From positions 103,538,485 to 103,602,484 of the forward strand of contig OZ023273.1 in assembly GCA_964007475.1 (NCBI GenBank): DNA of 64,000 nucleotides. The letters run 5' to 3'. This DNA is from Hybos culiciformis (Eukaryota; Arthropoda; Insecta; Diptera; Hybotidae). Position numbers and translations under genes: made by a program. This document shows, in pieces, positions 1 to 14,100 of this stretch (position 1 is its first letter; every line of letters begins with the position of its first letter). A model generated the notes under the pieces. That model was given only the letters and a program-made list of their open reading frames with translations. It had not been told where the DNA came from and ran no database searches.

Positions 1-470
1 TTCCTTATTTTTTTATAATCGATATCTTGGTACACCAGCGCCTTAGAAACAATTAACGCTCTCGGTAAACACAAGTTATCATCATTATTAATAGAAACAA
101 TTCCCCGTCTTTTTAAACATTCTTCGGTGAATGTGTTGTATTCTAATAATCTTGTGTTTCCTTGGCCCACAGGTAATTTTACAAGCAAAACGTATCGTCA
201 AATTTCAGTTCTTCTGCTTTTCTGAAAGTTAACCATCCAGGACTTCTATCTGCGAATGATTCTGGGCAAAATTTCATTCCTATCATGTCATTTTTATCTA
301 CTTCTGATACAATATGAACTACTATGTCATGAATTCCATTTTTGAAAATTCAAAGCATCTTCATTGTTTGGTATGTCTTTTATTTTGAAGTCTATTTTTC
401 GGCCACTTAAGTTAAATTTTTTAACATGCGTTCGCATTTCACTTAAAATTTCAAAGTTCTTTTCACTCAT
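1..470 (-). pseudogene. Polinton/Maverick-like protein-primed DNA polymerase, N-terminal part, broken and cut by window edge
   Basis: Read on the minus strand, an ATG at 470-468 opens a reading frame that continues to the window edge through two changes of frame, near 337-350 and near 175-190. Seen: a lysine-rich start, a stretch with a conserved-looking DxxxMIGM segment, a P-x-G-x-G segment and, nearest the edge, NNDDNLCLPRALIVSKAL. An N-[KD]-DNLC-x-RAL motif is a recurrent mark of the N-terminal region of the type-B polymerases of Polinton/Maverick elements; that assignment is from memory of the family and was not searched. The catalytic palm would lie beyond the window. The frame breaks say this copy is dead, unless they are assembly errors. 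No terminal repeat or other Polinton gene is visible downstream of the ATG. Confidence 0.5.
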
Positions 471-1995
471 CATTTTAATTATTTATATTTTTATCACAAT
501 AATTGAAATTTTAATATTTATTACGAAATTTTTTTCGAATATTTTTAAAAGTTTATAATTTTCACTTATAGTTTTTAGAGTTTTTTTTTATAACAACACA
601 CTTTTCACAACTTTAAATGATCATTTTAGTTAAAAAAAAACCTTAATTTTATGTTTCTATGTTTTAATTAAAAACACAACTATTTAAAATAACTAGCAAA
701 GTTACTATTTATTAAAAATGTGATGTAAATTGTAAAATAGTTTTAAGAAAAAATAACTTGTGTAATATTTTTATTGACGCCCAAAAGAAAAGAACAGAAA
801 GGAAAAAAATTCTTAGCACACTATCATCTTTAATCTTTTTTTGTTGTACAGAAAAAAGCAATGCAACTTGCATAATAGATAGTTATTTTCTTGTTCTGTT
901 TCATTTAAAAAAAACAAGTTACCTAACAAGAATAATAATAATAATATACACACGATCTCTATAAATATAATCTCTGAGTGCTTTTTTTCATTATTATTAT
1001 TAAATATAACTATTATGTGTAATTATTTATTGAAACAAAAAAAAAATTCCGACATTTATTAAAATATTTTAATTTTAGAAATATATGTAAAAAAAATTTA
1101 ATTTGGTATATATTCATCAGTGTAAATTCATTTTTTAATTTTATTATGTAATCATAATAATGTGCATACACATTATCTTAAAACTAAATTTATCAATCAC
1201 AAACACCCTAACTTTGTCAGTCTAAATATTTAACCAGTGAAAATAACTGGGTCTTAGAGTAAGTAATAATTTTAGTTCATTTAATATTTATGTGATCAGT
1301 TGATAAGATAAGTGAGTTCTTAACCATTCAACTTTAGGAAGTACAGGATTTGTGTTTATTAACGCAAGAAAAAATCCAAAATTAATGGAATTCAGCTTCT
1401 CTTGGGTAAATAAAAGTACATAATTTTTTAAATGCTGATAGTTCAGTTTATATTACGGTTACCACGAAATTCAATTTTGCAGAAAAATATCGAAACGAGA
1501 ACGAAAAAAATATTTTTTTTAATGTCAATATTTTCAATGGCAATGACAATAGTTTCTTTTTTTTTTGTGAAAACTTCATTTCTTGTTTTTTCATTATTAT
1601 TATTTAAGTTAAAAAAAAATTAAAATTTACACTAATAAGTTGTTGGTGCAAAAAAAAATTAAGACATCATATGGTAAACATAAACTTATAGTAGACATAT
1701 TTTTAATATGATTTTAGCTTTTAATTTTTGAATATTATACATAACGCTTTTTAGGACTAAAATAAATGTAGCCCAAAAGGCTTCCAGTTTCAATATAACT
1801 TTTAACGTAAAAACTAGGTTAGACTATAATTAATAAGTATTCAATTTTTTTTTTTAACAAAAATCGTATAATTAATATTCGTCAATTTTATTTTTAATAT
1901 CAGCTTCTATAAGTATATGTTATTATTGTTATGAATGATTTAATTTTATCTACGACTTTCATGATTCAAATGATTTTTAAAATTAATGCCTAAAT
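471..1995. other. AT-rich spacer between the polymerase relic and the receptor gene
   Basis: Very AT-rich DNA with homopolymer runs and no convincing coding frame. The part next to 1995 should hold the 3' untranslated region of the minus-strand receptor gene; a minus-strand AATAAA at 1887-1892 is a possible polyadenylation signal about 105 bases after the downstream stop at 1996-1998. Confidence 0.5.
1887..1892 (-). promoter_or_regulatory. Candidate polyadenylation signal of the mthl1-like gene
   Basis: A minus-strand AATAAA hexamer lies shortly downstream of the last exon. In DNA this AT-rich the hexamer is expected often by chance, so position is its only support. Confidence 0.25.
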
Positions 1996-2143
1996 TTAAC
2001 AGACTGTTTCCATTGGAACTTTGGTGCTTGTTGTGTTGGTCAATGTATTGTGTGTTACAGTTTCACCAATCGACGACTCCACCAATCGACCAAACTCCAC
2101 GACCAGTTTTAGAACTCCACATCCGTTTCAAAGCCGACCAGAC
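1996..2143 (-). CDS. mthl1: mthl1-like last exon (cytoplasmic tail), with a frame change
   Basis: Acceptor CAG at 2146-2144, phase 0 after the TM6-7 exon. The continuing frame encodes [14 protein letters not shown] and then stops early (TGA, 2065-2063). The frame one base off continues to TAA at 1998-1996 and encodes a tail ending VPMETVC, which resembles the conserved end of mthl1 proteins as I recall them. The change of frame falls in a short internal repeat (GTCGATTGGTG occurs twice, about 2069-2100), a likely slip site. Either a one-base assembly error or a real mutation that replaces the tail. Confidence 0.6.
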
Positions 2144-5100
2144 CTGTTTGTGAAAATAAGTAAAATATTATTTATCCTTGAACCTAGTGAGATTTTATTT
2201 GTTTTTTTTTCAATCTGTATTATTAGTCATAAAATAATGCTTAACTCACTTGTGGTTGACAGCCGACTACAATGAAAATCAAAACACCTTGCAAAGCATT
2301 AACTAAATCTGGTACTACCCAAATTGTATCTGGTCCTCCAACCAGCCATGAAATGATATCGGCTATCCATGTTACTCCCATGACAATCACCAATTTTAAG
2401 CATACACGCCCTAAGGCAGCTCTGGAATGTTTCGGTTTAAGACTAAATTTGAATTATTTTTAAATATATTTATTATACTATATAATACGATACGACTACA
2501 CTACTTTTGTACTAAGTATTAAAGGGAAACTAATTTAACTACTAACTAATTAACACAAAATTTTATTATATACCTTTCTGTGGTCGATTTTACATCATCT
2601 AATTTCCATAAACCACATGTTAATTGTCGTGCGGTTGAGGCAAAAAGAAGTAAATTAATACATAGTAAAACTCCGATTGGTCCAAAGAAATATGCCAATA
2701 TTTCCATATCGCCTGGAAATAGAATTAATGACGTTTTTCATAATTTATCATAGAAAAAGCTTAGTTAGTTGAATTACGATTTTAAGTAAATATTTTATAA
2801 TTACATATATATAAGGGTAATTTTCTCTAAACTGCACAATTTCAAAATATTTTTTCAAAAAAACATTTTTTTTTTTTTTTTTTAATTATTTTTATTGCAT
2901 TTATACAGTATTTCTAAGCAATAAAATACAGTCACCAAACCGGTTTCAAGAAAAAATAAATTTAAAATTTAAGGTAGACAATAGGAGATAGGGGAAAGAC
3001 AATAAGAGACAGGGGAATGACAACAAGAGACAGGGGGAATCGCAATCACATATTTTCCAAACGTTTAACTTTTTTTTTGCCCCCGGAAATTGAAAAATTT
3101 TCTCAGTTTAAAAAAAAATAATTCACCAATCTGGCAGCCCTGTTAAATATTCACAGATTGTGAAACTCAATGATCCCTGTCATTCCCCTGTCATAGCAGG
3201 TCATTCCTCTGCCCTAGCATCTCATTCCCCTGTCACAGCATGCCATTCCCCTGTCATAGCATGTCATTCCCCTGCCAAGGAAATGACAAGGGAATGACCG
3301 ACAGGGGAATGACAAAAGGTAAGGTTTCTTACTACCAAAACCATATACTTACCAAAATGATCTAATTTTAAAGTTACCTTGGAAACGTAATTAAAACAAT
3401 ATTTAATTTTGAGTTTATGATTTGGTACAATATTAAGGCCAATAAGAGACACAGGGTAATGACAGTCAATTAAAATACTTACCAATATACAAGAGGTAAT
3501 CACAAATCTTCCAGGTCCATGGTTGTTTCTGAAAACAAAACAATTCAAGATGGGGTCTCTGGGAACACAAGTGATCATCAGGTGGTAATACTAGCTAATA
3601 TAAGTGTTGCCAGATATATAATATAATAAGTTTTTCTTTACGACAGGGGAATGACAAGAAAACCCAGGGACAACTTTAAATGTTGTCTACGGAAAAAAGA
3701 AATGATGGTATTTCATCAATTGTTAATTTTTTAGGTTTATATGACAGTAATTAATAATTTCAATCCTAGGTATCCAAAATATGTTGTTTTTAAATGCACT
3801 TTTAGAAGCTAGTTTGTGTAGTTTTTGAGCTAGGGACACACAGGGGAATGACAGTTCTTAGATAAATTATAAATTCTAAGTGGTCCATATTTATAAAAAT
3901 TAATTTTTTTCGAGTGCTCTAGACAAAATGACATGTAATTGAAATATTGTTGCATTCGTTTCATTTTTATGCAAGCTTATATGAGTTATTTTTGCGAAGG
4001 ACATAGAAAGTCGCTGTTTAGAGAAAATTACCCATAAGCATAATTTATTATATTTATTTACCTATGAACCAACATGTTTTTTCACCAAAACGCGGCCTTA
4101 GAAAACTATCATCTCCATGTGGTACTAAATCTAAAATTGCTGCTACACCAGAAATAATTAAAGGTACACCCCAAACGTAAACCATATAAATACGAAGTCG
4201 AAGTTTCTTCTGATTTTTTTCTAAAGATGAAGGACGAAAATCCCTGAAAAAAAATTCCAAGTTTTATATTTAAATGAATATTTTGCAAAAAAATATTTTT
4301 AAAATGGAAATTATTAAATCTTATTTATAAGGTTGATTCACACATATCAGTCACGTCAAAGATCCGTCTTCGTTCCGTCACCGTTAAGTCAATATCTTGA
4401 CCGTCAATATCTTGACCTGTGTCTAAGTCACGTCACCGTTCCGTCCAGTTTTTTTAGATACAAAATAAAAAATAAAAACTTTGTTTTAGTTTGTTTTGCT
4501 TTCAATTTCAAAAATACCGTCAGTAAAAAAAAAATATATCGTCGGAAAGTAATTTAATTTTGACGGCTCGTTGACGGTGGGACGACTGATGGTTCGGTGA
4601 CGTGACGGCGCCGGATGGGCGTAGACAGTTCATTTAAATTACAAGGAACGAAATTTTTTTTGACTGAAATGACGTACCGGTGACGTGACGGTGACTGATC
4701 TGTGTGAATTGACTTAATCCGTAACATCCGTGAAGCATTGACTATCATAAGAATACATAAAGTTTTAGCATAAGTTCTATTCGTAACATCATTATGTCAT
4801 ATTGATTATTTTAAAATCAAATACATAAAGCAAAAATGCATATTCAACCTGATTTTTAATAAAGTCATAAATATTAATTTTTTCATGTTTTCTGAATTAT
4901 AATGACATATAAAAGCAAAACATGAACTAAAGTAAATTGTATTAGTACCACGAGAATAAATAAAACTAATTTTAAAGAAAATATACTCATCATCATAATA
5001 AAAAAAATATGTACATATTGTATATTACTTTTTTTATGATAATGCTGGAAAAATATTTCATAATGAACTGTTAATATAATTTTTTACAATAAATATTGAA

Positions 5101-8100
5101 TTTTTTCTTTAAAATTCTGGTACATCCAGATAAAAAACATGTTCATTGAGAGCTGTGAGATCATTTAAAAAGAAAATGAAATTGAAATATTGTAACAATT
5201 CCATTTCAATAAAATGTTAGAAAGAAAGGGTCGAATAAGATACGAACTTTTCTTTTATCAATTACCTAATTTAAGTTTTAGTTTGAACATAAAAAAGAAG
5301 CAGAGGTCAGATTATTGAAATTATTTTTCTTTTAAGCCATAAAGAAAATGTAAAAACAATATAAATAAATATAACAATTCGTATGAATCGTATGTACCCA
5401 TGTAAAATAATATCGGTAGGATAAGGTCGATATTTAGGAATACAACCATTATGAGAATGATGAAATTAGTAATGACCTTATAAGAAAATTATATGTACTA
5501 TTCGCAATATAACTTCAATTAAAATAATTTATGTTTGATTAATAAAAAAAATATTATAATCTCCTTTGAACAGACGCCCGCATTTATATGAAAACTATTA
5601 AAACACTATTAAACATAGTGACTCACTAAATCTTTCTACGTATACGTATTTAGAATACTTTTACTTCATTTTGTATAATTTTATCGATAAAATATTGTCA
5701 CTTAAATTTTTTATTTTGAAATCTCGGATGTTTATTTTTAAATATATTTTTAGTTAAGTTTACAAAGAGAAAATGAAGATATTTTTATGTATTTTTTATT
5801 AGTTTTTATTCCGTCATTATTTATGTTAGTAAAAAAAAAAGTATATTCACGGGAATTGTTGTCTGATTTATGTCAATGTTGCATTCATATAGAGCTCAGG
5901 AAAATAAAATACATAAGTATACAATTTTTCTTTGAATAAATTAGTAATAAAAATAAATATGTTTTTTTTTTTCATTATATTTAAAAAATGAAAGAAAAAT
6001 CAATTTGTGACACCATTCACTAAAAATTGATTTGTTGTTCACAGCACCAGCATAATTAGTACTCTACGAAAAAAAAATATATATATACATTTAAAAACTA
6101 TAATTCAAAATATTCGTATTGTTAACATAAATAACAATGAAAAATAATTTATGATACAAATATAAGTTTATATATTTTCACAGCAGATTTTAATAGAAAG
6201 AGTTGTAAAAATAATCTCTCTGAAATATTGATGAAGAAAATAGAGAAAGGGCTTGAAGTTTGAGTCCTATAATATTGCAAGAGTTGATTTTATTTATTTT
6301 AAATTTAAATTGAAGTACTAAGTGTAACTATCGGTTGCATAGCTGAAGAATTTTCAAACAATATTCCGTTTATTTGTAAGTATATCTGAAAATATGATTG
6401 AAATTGAATTAACTAGTTAAGTCTATTGAGAAGATTATTTCAAACCAATTGAATATAAAAAATAAGTATGTTAATTTTTTTAAATAAAGTTTAAGAGAGT
6501 TCATGATCACTCAGACAGAAATTGAAAAATAGTTAATGAAGCGAAAAAGTTAAAAAATTGTTGACAGACAAAAATATCACACATACCTACTTATAATAGT
6601 TACAGCAGTTACAGTGTTATCTCAAATGTAATCACAATTTTATGTAATTACAATTTTAAGCAGTTAAATTAAATAATATGTATTAATATACAATTATATA
6701 TACATATATTTACATCATGTAGAACACACAATATTTTAAATGATATATAAATAAATGATATGTATAAATTTCCAATATAATTAATTCTACATAAAAACAA
6801 ATCGTTATTGCGCGATTTACATTAAGATTATAATGTTGCCATCAAAAACCAGTCCACATACTTATTGTTTTTTAATTTATGTTGCCAGACAGTTATATAA
6901 CTTTTATGGTTTCATGTGTATCCACATTTTTTGTTTTTGAAAATAAAAAGTAAAAGAAATCTGGTTTGTCCACAAATTTTAAATTAAAAATATTCAGAAT
7001 TTCCCGAAATACTTAACATAAAAATTGAACTAGATTCTATGCAAACGAACGTTTTTGTAAAAACTAAAATCAAAATATGGAGCTAAGTACATGTCTGGTG
7101 TACATAATATATGCAAATCTATATAATATTTATACATAATAATTTATGTACATATACATTATGTTCATACAATATGTTTCTCTTCAAAATAAGCTTACTT
7201 TGAATTCCTTCCATTTATACTTGGGTTCAGCTCAAAAAAATAGCATTTAACATTTTCATAAGTTAAAAGAAAAACATTTCATTGCTCGCTTAATATTATA
7301 AATATTTTATTAATTGAAAGACAAATATTATTCGATTTATCGTATTATTTTTATAATGAATTTTTTCAATATTAAAATTATAATCGATTATTTAATGTCA
7401 CAAAGTGTAACATTAAAACATCTGGGTTATTTTACAAACGCTTTTTAAATAAAAATAATAATAATAATTTTTTAATCAAATTAGGCAAATCGTTATTCAT
7501 TAAATAAATTTATTTTATTATTAAATTTCTTCAAATGCACAATCACAAATTATCATTATTCCAATTTTTTTTATTACAGATATCAATTTAGAACAAAAAA
7601 AATTGTTTATGTTTAATTAAAACTAATCATTAAAATTTACGAAAATTTATGTTATTTTCTCGTATGCACATAACGAAATTCATTCATTTATATAATATTT
7701 TGATCATCTTCGTTTTTTTGGTTTTGTAAAACAAAATTCTCCCGGCAATAGTCATTTTGCGATAACTAACTTTTTTTTCTAATAATTTTAAAACAAGAAT
7801 ATTGTACTCCTACAGTCGAAATTTTTGCTCCAATTTGATTATTTGCAGACATGCCCCAAAATGATGATATTTCTATATGTTTTTTATATACTTAAATTAG
7901 TTTTTTATTTAATAAAATATGTGTTCAAATTTATACTACACATAAAAAAATAAAATGCATTTTTTATATCCATAAACTCAACATCTCGAATATCCATTTA
8001 AATTTTTTTCTCACAGATAATAATCTAAAAATAATTTCAAATCAATTGAATAATGGATGATAGGCAGTTTACACACTAAATCTTGCCCGAGATACTAAGC

Positions 8101-11100
8101 CCAAAATTCCACATACGGTATAGTAGGCCTGTTGTACAAAGCATCAAAGCATATTTCAATGTAAGCTAAATATTAAAAATAATAATGTTTCTTTATGTTT
8201 TGATTACATTTTAGGTATTTCAAAATTATCACAAATGACATTCTATTTACATATAGTAAGTCATATAAAATAAAAAGTAAGTCAGTACAGTATATAAATC
8301 ATCTATGTATACAAAAAAAAGTAAATTGATAAACAAACATTTTACGGAAATTATAAACAAAATGAAATGTCAATAAAATGCATTCCAAATAAATATTATA
8401 AAAATTATTTCCAATTTGTTTTTATTTGTTTTTCTTTATTTAATTTATTATCTTTTGAAAAAAAAAAAAAAAATCTAAAGGGTTATTGACAGCCAAAAAT
8501 ATGTTGTTTTACACTTCTCGAAATGATAATTTTTTTTTGTGGAAATTATTTAATGAATGATGTAAAAAAATAATATTTTTTCAAAATAATATTTTTTAAA
8601 TTTTTTTTTTCTTCAAATAATAAACAAATGTTCAAATGAATTGGTGGGTTTCTAATTTGGAAATATGATATTTACTTTTTTCTAACAATTTTGAAAAAAA
8701 ATAAATAATTAAAAATAAATGTAATAAATAAGAGGGAGTGTATTATGTAAGTAGTTCTGGTATTTATTTTTTCCTTTTTAATCTTAAATTATATATCTTC
8801 CAAAATTTAATTAGAAAAAAAAAACACCGGCCTTCCACGTTTACACATGGCGCGGGCGATTTGGCAACAGGTTTCCATATTTAATGAAATTCACATCAAA
8901 ATAGACATAGATTAAAAGTAAATAATATCAAATTACAAGTACATATATACCATGCTGATATCTGGTTATTCTTTAAGGAGACGAAGAATTAATCAACCTA
9001 TGTTGTATAAATATAATTTAGTATAAGACGTCACATAAAAATAAATTGTAATATTTTATCACAGAACTTATTCAGTTTTAGAAGCATCTTATTATTTTAC
9101 ACATTGCAATTTAACACGTCTTGTCAACAGTATAGCAGTGGTCCTAGAAAAATAATTAATATATTTTAATGCATAGGGGATCGTTATGTTGTATTTAGTG
9201 CTATAGAATTTAGATCACTAAATGGAGTATTATATGCGTCAATACACATGCAATCATTTAGATGCATCTGCGTAAATAATGAAAAATTTTAGATGCATCA
9301 GCGTATATAATGAAAAAATTTAGATGCATCGCGTAAATAATGAAATCATTTAGATGTTTCGTTTTGAATATAACGTAATACCTAAACAAACATAATATCT
9401 CTCACAATATTTCAATACAGCCAAATACAAAAAAAAAAGAGAAAAAATGAGAAGAAAAAATATTCTCTCTTTGCAACTACCTCTCTCCTACGCATTAAAA
9501 CAGTATATTGGATATGTAAACAAAATTTTTTATACAACTCGTTCTGTATTTACACAAAAATACATTGACACTTGTCAATTTATATCACTCGACCTTCGGT
9601 CTCGTGATATAAGTATTGACTCGTGTCAATGTATTTTTGTGTGTACAGATTTCTTAATTGATAACAAATTTAGTTTACATATTCAATAATCTACTATTAA
9701 TGCGTTGGGGATGGTTATGTTGTATTTAGTGCTACAGAACTTAGATCACTAAATGGAGTATTATATGCGTCAATACACATGCAATCATTTAGATGCATCT
9801 GCGTATATAATGAAAAAATTTAGATGCATCAGCGTATATAATGAAAAAATTTTGATGCTTCAGCGTAAATAATGAAATCATTTAGATGTTTCGTATTGAA
9901 TATTACGTAATACCTAAACAAACATAATATCTCTCACAATATTTCAATACAGCCAAATACAAAAAAAAAAAGAGAAAAAATGAGAAGAAAAAATATTCTC
10001 TCTTTGCAACTACCTCTCCCCTGCGCATTAAAACAGTATATTGGATATGTAAACAAAATTTGTTATACAACTCGTTCTGTATTTACACAAAAATACATTG
10101 ACACTTGTCAATTTACATCACTCGTGATATAAGTATTGACTCGTGTCAATGTATTTTTGTGTATACAGAACTCTTAATTAATAACAAATTTAGTTTACAT
10201 ATACAATAATCTACTATTAATGTGCATGGCTTCGGTAAGTTGTATTTACATTCGCAAATTTAGCTCGGTAAATGGTCCATTACATGCATCAATACACATG
10301 CAATTATAGGGAAATGTAAATTATATTTACATTTCCCTGTGATGTAAATTGTATTTACATTTCCCTATATTGTATTTACTTACTTCATTTTGAACTGCGT
10401 AATACTATAAACAAAAATAATATCTCTCACACTCACAATATTTCCCTTTTTTCCTTTTATCTCTAAAATAAAGAAATAAAATAAATAAAATTAACGTGGA
10501 ACATTTCCCAAAGCTTCTTTTATCTATAAAAGAAAGAGAAATTAAAGAAGAATTAATGTGGAACATTTCCCAAAGCTTCTTTTATCTGTAAAAGAAAGGG
10601 AAATTAAAGAATGATTAACGTGGAATATTCCCCACAATTTTTTTTATCTGTAAAAGAAAGGGAAATTAAAGAATGATTAACGTGGAACATTTCCCTCCAT
10701 TTCTTTTATCTTTATTTTTTATTATAAATTATCTCTACATTCTCTCTTTGCAACTACCTCTCACATGCGCATTAAAGCAGTACACAATACATGTTAATCA
10801 AATTTGTTATACAACCAGCGGCGGACTGGCACCAAAATTCGGCCCGGGCATTTCAAAATTATTCGTTGCAATATGTCACGTCTTTAAAGTCTTTTAAGAG
10901 CGTTGTAATGAAATTTGCTTAGAAAATATAAAATTTCCTAAATCTAACTCATTAGCATTTAAAAAATAAGCTTATGTAAAATTTCTATGCATCTATGTTC
11001 TATGTCCCAATCAAAAAATCTGAGTCTACCTCTGTGAATGAGGAAAAATTTATTTTCTACTTTTATATGCGACTTGGCCTCAGTTTTGTTTAAAAACTCG

Positions 11101-14100
11101 TTTTTTTATTTTTATTTATTTTTATTTTGTTTATTTATTTTTATTTTCTGTCGTTAAGTAAATTGTTTTTACAAATTTTCCTCGATTTTTCATGAAAGTT
11201 TTTATGGTTGTTGAAGATTTATCACTAATCATACCGATGGAAATTTTTCTGATGATTTTCCCGCTTTTCCGGTTTTTCCATGGAGTTTTCCACAAAAGCA
11301 ACTTTATACAACTCATTGCGCTATACAACTTTGTCTCAGGTTTCAAAACACTCAAACGGAGAACTCCGGAAAAACATTTTACCTGAACTTTCCTAGATTT
11401 TTTCTGCAAGTTTTCACCATTGTTGGAGAGAAAGTAATGATGGCAGTTAATAGGTAACTTGATCCTGCATAATTTAGAAAACTTTTTTACCGGAAAAATC
11501 GGAAAACTCTGCATTTTTCCTGAAACGGATTTATCACTAATCAAATTTGTACCAAATTTTCAAATGATTTTTCCAGATTTTCCGGGTTTTCAATGAAAAT
11601 TTCCGGTTAAAATTTTGATAGATTCAATTGTCACGCGATATGAACCTGTGTGCCAAATTTCAGCTCGCTGTGATGACGAAAAGCGGGTCTACGAGAGTGT
11701 TGAAAATTATCAAAATACAGACAGACAAATTCGTGTACGAATTAATAATAATTGTGGCCTCAAAAAGGAAACTAACACTTATTTAAAGAAATAAATCTTA
11801 TGAAATCGGCCCCAACAATTTAAATATGTAATTGTTTAATTTAGAGAATTCCTTCTTGGATAATCTAATTATTAAAATATTACTTTTAATTCTAGATTCG
11901 TAAGCTTGTAAAGAATATATAATATTAAAAAAACTGTCGGCCCACCGGTATGCCCGACTGCCAGTCCGCCGCTGTATACAACTCGTTGTGTATACACACA
12001 AACACATAGACACTCGTCAATATTATATCACTCGACCTTCGGTCTCGTGATATAAATATGACTCGTGTCTATGTGTTTGTGTGTTTACACAACTCGCAAG
12101 AATAACAAATTTTCATACCATGTATTGTAAACATAGCAACAACTTCCTTTATCAAAACTCGAGACTTTTGAAAAAATATTAAATTTATGGAACTCCGTTG
12201 AATCGTTGATGTCGTCGTCTTGATTCTTGCCACTCTTTTTTTTGCAATAGGCTTGTTGAATAGTGTTAAAATGTCAATTCAACATAGAATATACGTTCTT
12301 ATGCCTATTACATTATAAATATTTTATATTAAATTAAAAGTACAGTTTTCTAAATTTGTTGAAAACTTGACACTAATTGCGTATTGCATTCTAAAGTATA
12401 ATTCCCCTTTATAAATGCACCATAGTCAATAGTTTTACAAATTTGATATTAATAATAATAACCCAAGTATACAAAAAATTTATAAATTATGATGATAAGA
12501 AAAAGAAAGAAAAATATCATACTTGTATGATGAATGCAACGTGATGGCCCCTTTTTTTTCATAAAGTTGGCGCATTTTTTCCTGATGTGTTTATTTCTTT
12601 TTTATATTATTCATATTATTTAAAAGTATTTTTGTATCATTTGTATTTGACAACACACCTGAATTATCTCATAAATTGAAAATTATACGACTTTCATTTG
12701 GAAGAACGCAACCAACAACAAAGCAAATACATAGGTGTTTATAACGTTTCCCTGTAGATAAAAATTCTCATTAAGAATTCACACGTCAATCAAATATTAG
12801 AGGGTTTTTTTGTAGTTGAACACACACATTAGTTGTGCATTTATTTATGCTGTTTGATGTCTGAAAGAATTAACAGTAAACCCGTATATTTATTTTCTTG
12901 CAAAACACATAATTTACTAAACATAAAAAGGTAGCTTATTTTATACAAAACTGATAAGATATGAAATTATAAAGATTTAAAAATAAAATATTTTAGAATA
13001 ACATCGGAAAATGTTAAGTTGAATAAAACATTGCATTCTTGGTGTATAAAAAAAAAGTTTCAAGTGATTATCGAGAAGATTATTAAAATGGAAAATATTT
13101 TTTTTATTGTTTTATAGTTCTTGGTCATTATGACAATGATTGAGCCAACTTCCGTATAGTTTATCTTTGATACGTTAATGTCGACAGCAGTCTCCGTAAT
13201 TAATAGAGCCCAGTTTACCTAAATAGGTAAAAAAAATTAGTTGCGTAGTGAAAGATTGTTCTAAATTCTTATTCTTAAACTCTACTCCAAAGAAATTCAA
13301 TAATATGTACTACTAACTACTTTCACTCGAATGAAATGGAGCAAGAAATTTTTGTAAAACTCTCAATTCGTACAGCTCGATAGGTTTAAAATAAATAAGA
13401 AATCTTAAAAGTTTAACTATTGAAATTGAAATATTCAATTTGAAAATTCTTAGTTAGTACATAACCTCGTATGCATAACATACTTAATACATCATAAGTT
13501 ATAAATATAAATATTGCATGACCGTATGACATTGCATAATATTCGACAAGGTAGTCAAATGATAATATTAATAAAACACAGAAGAGCAAATACACCAGAG
13601 TTAATATTGCTAAAAAATACTCATTCTGTTTTTTTTTCACTTTTATTTGGCTTATGATTGACAAATGTAAATATAAATTGTATGTTAATGAAGCATTAAC
13701 ATACAACTCATTTGATGTGATTTTAATTTCAGTTTTTTTTTAAATAAAAAGAAATTTATCATTTTTTAAGATCTCTCATAAATGACATAAGGTGTGTAGT
13801 GCGCTTTTTAATTATTTTGTAAATAAACAACCGGATGCAATTATACAAGAAACAAGGCTTGCATGGATGTAGCATAAAAAATAAATTATTATTTTTATAT
13901 TTAAAATTTTTTTTTGCTTTTGACAATGGAAAATTTGACTGTATGAAAGATGAGTTTTATATGCTTTAAGTCTGTACATATATATGTGATCTTTTTTTTA
14001 TGAAATATAATGCCTACACTTATTTATGTATATGTTGTATAATGTATCTATAAATGTCAAAAAAAAATTGGTAGTCACGATTTTCATTCAATGTTATTTT

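Noticed and set aside
11131..11544. 137-codon minus-strand frame inside the hAT element as a transposase
   Set aside because: Lacks hAT motifs and is made of low-complexity repeat DNA.
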